From assembly GCA_023444765.1 (NCBI GenBank), contig JAEXLY010000011.1, positions 1 through 13,680 of the forward strand: a stretch of DNA of 13,680 nucleotides, read 5' to 3'. This document shows, in pieces, positions 8,700-13,680 of this stretch. This DNA comes from Pseudomonadota bacterium (GTDB taxonomy: Bacteria; Pseudomonadota; Gammaproteobacteria; Xanthomonadales; Xanthomonadaceae). Under the pieces are notes generated by a model. It was not told the DNA's origin and searched no databases. It was given only the letters and a program-made list of their open reading frames with translations. The translations under genes were made by a program, and so were the position numbers. Each line of letters begins with the position of its first letter. Positions within the stretch are counted from its first letter, which is position 1.

Positions 8700-8990
8700 G
8701 GCCGGGCACAGGCGATCCACCTGGGGAGAGCCTTGTAGGAAAACCCTGATTCGCGCGCCGCGCTGTCCGCGGCCGCCCGGCCCGAGCGTTGGACTGTGCG
8801 GACATGCAGCACGGAGATGGACCGCCGCGCGTGCAGGGGCCGCGCGGCGGGCAGGACGAGGCGGACCCACGCCTCCCGACCGCAGCGACATCGCGACCGC
8901 ACCGCCCTCACGGTGGCGCGCAGGGGTCGTACTGCCCGTCCCGCGCCGGCGAATTTCCGCCGCCGCGACCCAGAGCAAAGGCACCAGAAG
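8700..8990 (+). other. Leader region between the SDR and protease genes
   Basis: A 291-bp GC-rich stretch with no recognisable gene. Open frames through it are arginine-rich or proline-rich shadows, including a 65-codon in-frame extension of the protease gene that lacks signal-peptide character. The clearest feature is a lone AT-rich island at 8733-8751 (TTGTAGGAAAACCCTGATT), which contains a TTGTAG that could act as a -35 and the small palindrome AGG-aaaa-CCCT. No convincing -10 follows. An 11-bp direct repeat, GCAGCACGGAG, occurs at 8686-8696 (end of the SDR gene) and again at 8806-8816. The region presumably carries the protease promoter and 5' UTR. Confidence 0.4.
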
Positions 8991-10160
8991 ATGAAATCCA
9001 GCAAGACCTCCCATGCATCCCGCGCGACGGCCATGCAGCGCACGGCCATCGCCCTCCTCGCCGCCGGCTCGATCGCCGGCACCGCCCAGGCTTCGGAGAA
9101 GATGGTGCGCACGCCACAGGGCGACGTCACCGTCCTCACCAGCCGCGCAGATGCCCAGCGCAAGGTCCCCGCGCTGGCCAGCGCGCATCCCTTCGCCACC
9201 GCGAAGCAGCGCGCCGCGGCGACGCCGCTGTCCTGGCCGGCCGCCGCACGCGCGCAACCGGAGGGCGCCGAAACCCCGCTGCCGGCGCCGCTGCGTCCGT
9301 TCCCGGACACCTCCAGCCGGGGCGGCGGTCCCCTGCCCTTCGCCGAGTACCAGGCCCGCCAGCAGTTCGGGGAGGCCTGGCGGAAGATCGAGGCGCTCCA
9401 ACGGCTCGATGTCGAGCAGCCCGGGAAGGACGAGGCCGACAAGGATGGCGCGCACCATCCCTACCTGCGCTATCCCGGCAACTACTACACCTTCCAGTGG
9501 ACGACCGCGCCCTGGAACAAGATCGGCAAGCTCTACTTCACCACGCCCGGCGGCGGCAGCTCCTACTGCACCGCCAATGTCGCCAGCGGCAACTCGGTGC
9601 TGATCACCGCCGCGCACTGCGTCTATACGCGCGGACAGGGGTTCAACCGCAACTTCGTCTTCGTGCCCGCCGACCGCTACGGCATCGCGCCGTACGGACG
9701 CTACGGCTGGCAGTCGGCAACCGTGCTCAACAACTGGATCAGCGACGGCGGCCGGCGCTGGGATGTGGCGGTCATCCGCCTGGCCGGCGAGGCCACCACC
9801 GGGTTGCCGGTCACCCATTACGTCGGCTGGCTGGGCCGCAGCTGGGACTGGGGCTACGACCAGCAAACCGCTTCGCACGGCTATGCAAGCAACCTCGCCA
9901 CGCAGTACACGCACATCTGCGCGGGCCGCAGCTACGGCTCGGACTGGGAAGGCGCCGACGTACTGGTCCAGGGTTGCGACATGACCTACGGCAGCAGCGG
10001 CGGCGGCTGGCTGCGCAACTACACGCCCAACTCGCACGGCGGCAACCACGTCAACGGCGTGGTCAGCGGTCCGCACATCGGCGATTTCGGCAACAGCTAT
10101 GTCGGCCCGCGATTCAGCAGCGCGAACATCGTGCCGTTGTGCAACGTGGCCGGCTGCTGA
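8991..10160 (+). CDS. Secreted trypsin-like serine endopeptidase with pro-region (V8/COG3591-like, S1)
   Basis: Extracellular or periplasmic serine protease. The product is 389 aa. The N terminus is a Sec-type signal peptide: a basic n-region (1-17), hydrophobic core (about 18-30) and probable cleavage TAQA|SE after residue 34. A later start at M15 would give a shorter signal. Residues about 35-160 look like a pro-region, Ala/Pro-rich with a charged part at 115-155. The protease domain begins near 163. The triad is H209 (ITAAHC), D258 (RRWDVAVIRL) and S336 (CDMTYGSSGGG). Six cysteines in the mature part (193, 210, 310, 329, 384, 389) suggest three disulfides, with C193-C210 beside the catalytic His as in S1 enzymes. 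The CDMTxGSSGG form fits the V8-like Glu-specific group, but cleavage specificity is not established. AAAGG lies 9 nt upstream of the ATG. It stands alone and converges on the oxygenase gene. Confidence 0.92.
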   Translation: MKSSKTSHASRATAMQRTAIALLAAGSIAGTAQASEKMVRTPQGDVTVLTSRADAQRKVPALASAHPFATAKQRAAATPLSWPAAARAQPEGAETPLPAPLRPFPDTSSRGGGPLPFAEYQARQQFGEAWRKIEALQRLDVEQPGKDEADKDGAHHPYLRYPGNYYTFQWTTAPWNKIGKLYFTTPGGGSSYCTANVASGNSVLITAAHCVYTRGQGFNRNFVFVPADRYGIAPYGRYGWQSATVLNNWISDGGRRWDVAVIRLAGEATTGLPVTHYVGWLGRSWDWGYDQQTASHGYASNLATQYTHICAGRSYGSDWEGADVLVQGCDMTYGSSGGGWLRNYTPNSHGGNHVNGVVSGPHIGDFGNSYVGPRFSSANIVPLCNVAGC

Positions 10161-10173
10161 TGCAGCCCCGCGG

Positions 10174-10199
10174 CGCCATCGCCGTCCGCGGCGATGGCG
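10174..10199. terminator. Hairpin between convergent genes, possible bidirectional terminator
   Basis: An 11-bp perfect stem (CGCCATCGCCG / CGGCGATGGCG) around a TCCG loop lies in the 57-bp gap between the protease and oxygenase stops. There is no T-run on either side, so termination by the hairpin alone is uncertain. Its position between convergent genes supports a shared transcription-end role. Confidence 0.55.
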
Positions 10200-10217
10200 G
10201 CTGCCCTGCCCCGCCGG

Positions 10218-11156
10218 CTACTTGAGCTTGATCTCGCGCAGGCGCTGCTCGAGGAACCCGTGCGCGGTGATCGGCTCGGGATACCGGCTGGGGTTGTCGG
10301 GCGTGATGCACGAGGGCAGCACGTCGATCAGGAAATCGGGATTCGGGTGCAGGAAGAACGGCTCCGAGTAGCGCGGCTGGCGCGCGGCTTCCCCGGGCGG
10401 ATTGACCACGCGGTGGATGGTCGAGGGATAGACGTGGTTGGTCAGCCGTTCGAGCATGTCGCCGATGTTCACCACGATGGTGTCGCCTTCGGACGTGAAC
10501 GGCACCCACTCGCCCATCCTGGACTGCACTTCCAGACCGGCCGTCGAGGCGCCGACCAGCAGGGTGATGAAATTGATGTCGCCATGCGCGCCGGCGCGCT
10601 CGTTGGGGATGTCGTCGGCGGTGATCGGCGGGTAGTGGATGGGCCGCAGGATCGAGTTGCCGCAGTTGGTCTTGTCGGCGAAGAACCCGGCCGGCAGCCC
10701 GATGTGCAGGGCCAGCGCGGACAGCACGCGCGAGCCCAGGGCATCGAGCGCGTCGTACAGGGCCAGGCCGTGCTCGCGGAACTCCGGCACTTCGGCCGGC
10801 CAGACGTTCGGGGGCATCACATCGCGATACTTCGAATCGTCCGGCAGCTCGCGCCCGATGTGCCAGAACTCCTTGAGGTCGAAGTGCTTGGAGCCCTTCG
10901 CCGTCTCGATGCCGAACGGGGTGTAGCCGCGCGCACCGCCACCGCCGGGGATGTGGTACTGCTTCTTCACGTCCTCCGGCAGCGCGTAGAACTTGCGGAA
11001 CGCCGCGTAGGCGTTGTCGATCAGCGCCTGCGGGATGCCGTGGTGGCTGATCCCCGCGAATCCCCATTCGCGGTAGGCGGCGCCGAGTTCGGCCACGAAC
11101 GCGTCGCGGTCGCTGTCGAAACGGCGGATGTCGAGGGTGGGGATACGCGCACTCAT
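10218..11156 (-). CDS. Isopenicillin-N-synthase-family 2-oxoglutarate/Fe(II)-dependent oxygenase
   Basis: Non-haem iron dioxygenase of the double-stranded beta-helix fold; the substrate is unknown. The product is 312 aa. The N-terminal DIOX_N-type domain (about 1-120) contains WGFAGISHHGIP and the segment ARGYTPFGIETAKGS. The C-terminal catalytic domain has the HxD...H iron triad: H191 and D193 in AHGDINFITLLVG, and H248 in STIHRVVNP. R262-x-S264 in RYSEPFFLHPN corresponds to the 2-oxoglutarate-binding RxS motif. No signal peptide is seen. Although related to isopenicillin N synthase, there are no beta-lactam genes nearby, so a penicillin role should not be assumed. A GGAG Shine-Dalgarno lies 6 nt before the ATG. 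The gene is 72 bp downstream of glmM on the same strand and may be co-transcribed with it. Confidence 0.93.
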   Translation of the reverse strand: MSARIPTLDIRRFDSDRDAFVAELGAAYREWGFAGISHHGIPQALIDNAYAAFRKFYALPEDVKKQYHIPGGGGARGYTPFGIETAKGSKHFDLKEFWHIGRELPDDSKYRDVMPPNVWPAEVPEFREHGLALYDALDALGSRVLSALALHIGLPAGFFADKTNCGNSILRPIHYPPITADDIPNERAGAHGDINFITLLVGASTAGLEVQSRMGEWVPFTSEGDTIVVNIGDMLERLTNHVYPSTIHRVVNPPGEAARQPRYSEPFFLHPNPDFLIDVLPSCITPDNPSRYPEPITAHGFLEQRLREIKLK

Positions 11157-11164
11157 GCTGGGCT

Positions 11165-11184
11165 CCGGATACGTCTGGATCCGG
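11165..11184. promoter_or_regulatory. Inverted repeat overlapping the oxygenase ribosome-binding site
   Basis: CCGGAT-acgtctgg-ATCCGG forms a 6-bp stem with an 8-nt loop. On the minus strand its proximal arm includes part of the GGAG Shine-Dalgarno (11163-11166) of the oxygenase gene. It could hinder ribosome access, or it could be an operator-like palindrome. The role is inference from position. Confidence 0.3.
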
Positions 11185-11194
11185 CATCGGGCCA

Positions 11195-11209
11195 GCCCGC
11201 CGCGCGGGC
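11195..11209. other. GC hairpin downstream of glmM
   Basis: GCCCGC-CGC-GCGGGC is a perfect 6-bp stem with a 3-nt loop, 19 nt past the glmM stop in the transcription direction. It has no T-run. It could partly terminate or stabilise the accD-glmM transcript ahead of the oxygenase gene. Confidence 0.35.
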
Positions 11210-11228
11210 CGCACCGATCCGGTTCAAT

Positions 11229-12586
11229 TCATGCCGCGGCGGCGGCGCGCACCGCCTCGGCGAGGGTCTCGAGGGTGGACTGCACCAGCGCCTCGTCGTC
11301 GGCCTCCACCGTCACGCGCACCACCGGCTCGGTGCCGGAGGGGCGGAGGAAAGCGCGGCCGCGGCCTTCCACCGCCGCCTGGGCGCGGGCCAGCGCGGCC
11401 TGCACGCCAGGCGCTTCGGCCGGCCTGGCGCCGTTGCCGTAACGCACGTTGACGGTCTTCTGCGGCAGCTTGCGCACGCCCGCCAGCGCCTGCTGCAGGG
11501 TCAGCCCGCGGCGCTTGAGCACCTCCAGCACCTGCAGCGCGCTGATGATGCCGTCGCCGGTGGTGGCACGGTCCAGGCACAGCAGGTGGCCGGACGCTTC
11601 GCCGCCCAGGATGCCGCCATGCTCGAGCAGGGCCTGGTGCACGTAGCGGTCGCCCACCTTCGTGCGCAGGAATTCGATGCCCGCGCGCTCCAGCGCCAGC
11701 TCCAGCCCGTAGTTGGTCATGATCGTGCCGACCACCGGGCCGCGCAGGCGGCCGCTGGCCTGCCAGTCGGTGGCCAGCAGGTACAGCAGGTTGTCGCCGT
11801 CGTGGACCTCGCCCTCGCTGTCGACGAACAGCAGGCGGTCGCCGTCGCCGTCGAAGGCGATGCCGAGGTCGGCGCCGGCCGCGCGCACACGCGCGGCCAG
11901 CGTCTCCGGGTGCATCGAGCCGACGCCGTCGTTGATGTTGGTGCCGTCCGGATCGACCCCGATCGCGTCGACCCGGGCGTCGAGCTCGCGCAGCACCAGC
12001 GGCGCGATCTGGTAGGTCGCGCCATTGGCGCAGTCCACCACGATGTGCATCCCGGTCAGGTTGAACTGGCGCGAGACCGAACTCTTGCAGGCCTCGACGT
12101 AGCGCCCGACCGCGTCGCGCGTGCGCACGGCCTTGCCCAGGCGTTCGGAAGACACGGTGGTAAACGGCCGGTCGAGCGCGGCCTCGATGGCCAGCTCGGT
12201 GGCGTCGTCGAGCTTCTCGCCTTCGGCCGAGAAGAACTTGATGCCGTTGTCGTAGTGCGGGTTGTGCGAGGCCGAGATCACGATGCCGCCATCGGCGCGC
12301 ATCGAGCGCGTCATGTGCGCCACCGCAGGCGTCGGCATCGGACCCATCAACTGCACGTGCACGCCGGCCGCGACCAGGCCTGCTTCCAGCGCGGCTTCGA
12401 ACATGTAATTGGAGATGCGGGTGTCCTTGCCGATCACCACCAGAGGCTTGCGCCGGTCGCCGCGGGCCTCGGCGGCCTCGCGCAGCGCGTGGCCGTAGGC
12501 GTTGCCCAGGCGCAGGACGAAGTCGGCCGAGATCGCCCCTTCGCCGACGCGGCCGCGGATGCCGTCGGTACCGAAGTACTTCCGGC

Positions 12587-12590
<4 letters not shown>
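11229..12590 (-). CDS. glmM: Phosphoglucosamine mutase
   Basis: Converts glucosamine 6-phosphate to glucosamine 1-phosphate on the way to UDP-GlcNAc for peptidoglycan and LPS. The product is 453 aa. The N-terminal KYFGTDGIRG (4-13) is the family start. The active-site phosphoserine is S108 in ISASHNP. The Mg-binding loop DGDGDR is at 247-252, the sugar-recognition loop GEASGH at 330-335, and the phosphate-binding RPSGTEP at 416-422. All expected motifs are intact. The ATG at 12588-12590 overlaps the accD stop as ATGA, indicating translational coupling. In many gammaproteobacteria glmM is next to tpiA-secG; here three other genes separate them. Confidence 0.98.
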
Positions 12591-13468
<878 letters not shown>

Positions 13469-13508
13469 GCTTGGCGTCGGATCCATTGGCGGCCGCGGCC
13501 GCGAAGGC

Positions 13509-13522
13509 GCGCAGTTTAGCGC
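13509..13522 (-). promoter_or_regulatory. Candidate accD promoter -10 inside a small palindrome
   Basis: TAAACT on the minus strand (13513-13518) is flanked by GCGC on both sides and lies 44 nt before the accD ATG in the 166-bp gap after the preceding gene. It is the only AT-rich hexamer there. No clear -35 is seen. The rest of the gap is GC-rich with imperfect GGCC-type inverted repeats at about 13598-13615 that could end the upstream transcript. Confidence 0.3.
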
Positions 13523-13634
13523 ACGGGTCCGGCGCCCCAGCTGTCCGGCGACCATGGATTCGACCCGGCGGCCGGCCGCGTCCCAGCGCCGGTTGCCGTC
13601 CCCGGCCAGCCCAGGCCGGCCTGCCGCGCAGCCC

Positions 13635-13680
13635 TTACGGCGCCGCGCCGTCGAGCGCGGAGCGCAGCGGGGCCAGGAAA
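13635..13680 (-). CDS. trpA: 3' end of an upstream gene, probably tryptophan synthase alpha subunit
   Basis: The right edge holds an open frame reading FLAPLRSALDGAAP and a TAA stop (13635-13637). The helical FLAPLR-type ending resembles the C terminus of TrpA proteins, and trpA directly upstream of accD is a gene order I recall from xanthomonads and other bacteria. Only 14 codons are visible, so the assignment rests mostly on context. The symbol is tentative. Confidence 0.45.
   Translation of the reverse strand, partial: FLAPLRSALDGAAP

Noticed and set aside
8686..8816. An 11-bp direct repeat GCAGCACGGAG flanking about 109 bp
   Set aside because: There is no transposase, terminal inverted repeat or attachment-like feature, and one copy lies in SDR coding sequence. 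Chance is likely at this GC content.
8796..8990. A 65-codon N-terminal extension of the protease
   Set aside because: It is arginine-rich without hydrophobic signal, and it would bury the clear signal peptide that starts at 8991.
7425..10076. An 883-codon open frame on the minus strand across tpiA, the SDR gene and the protease gene
   Set aside because: The translation is low-complexity, rich in Arg, Ala and Gly with no family motif. The SDR and protease on the opposite strand have complete catalytic motifs. Stop-free antisense frames are expected in very GC-rich genes.
10218..11156. Oxygenase as part of a beta-lactam biosynthetic cluster
   Set aside because: There is no ACV synthetase, epimerase or other antibiotic gene in the window. 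The family has many non-antibiotic members.

Overview
The window reads as a high-GC (roughly two-thirds G+C by eye) gammaproteobacterial chromosome segment. It is most likely from the Xanthomonadaceae/Lysobacteraceae (a Lysobacter- or Luteimonas-like organism). The support is the base composition, the gene order tpiA-secG-tRNA-Leu-nuoA..G, and a NuoC with a long internal insertion that I recall from xanthomonad NuoC proteins. Most of the window is core housekeeping sequence on the minus strand. I found no integrase, transposase, CRISPR array, toxin-antitoxin pair or obvious defence system.

Layout, read in the minus-strand transcription direction from the right edge. A 14-codon tail that looks like the end of trpA (13635-13680) is followed by accD (acetyl-CoA carboxylase beta subunit) and glmM (phosphoglucosamine mutase), which overlap by 4 bp. 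An isopenicillin-N-synthase-family 2-oxoglutarate/Fe(II) oxygenase comes next. It converges, across a hairpin, on a plus-strand secreted serine endopeptidase of the V8/glutamyl-endopeptidase-like type. That gene is preceded on the plus strand by a short-chain dehydrogenase. The dehydrogenase diverges from tpiA across 73 bp.

From tpiA leftwards the minus strand carries tpiA, secG, tRNA-Leu(GAG) and the respiratory complex I genes nuoA, B, C, D, E, F and G. nuoG runs off the left edge after 470 codons. The nuo genes are packed with overlaps of 10 (A/B), 8 (B/C), 4 (C/D), 1 (E/F) and 4 bp (F/G) and one 8-bp gap (D/E). This suggests one translationally coupled transcript. Together NuoE, NuoF and NuoG form the NADH-oxidising arm, NuoB, NuoC and NuoD the quinone-reducing connecting module, and NuoA the first membrane subunit. 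All expected Fe-S ligands for the encoded parts are visible. The N7 cluster ligands are absent from NuoG.

The only accessory-looking part is the three-gene block at about 7.9-11.2 kb (SDR, secreted protease, oxygenase), which sits between accD-glmM and tpiA-secG-nuo. The long open frames antisense to real genes, including two of almost 900 codons, are high-GC shadows. The more interesting points are modest: the secreted protease with its large pro-region, the insertion of this block into a housekeeping neighbourhood, the NuoC insertion, the long Pro/Ala tail of SecG, and a few hairpins and AT-rich promoter-like islands.
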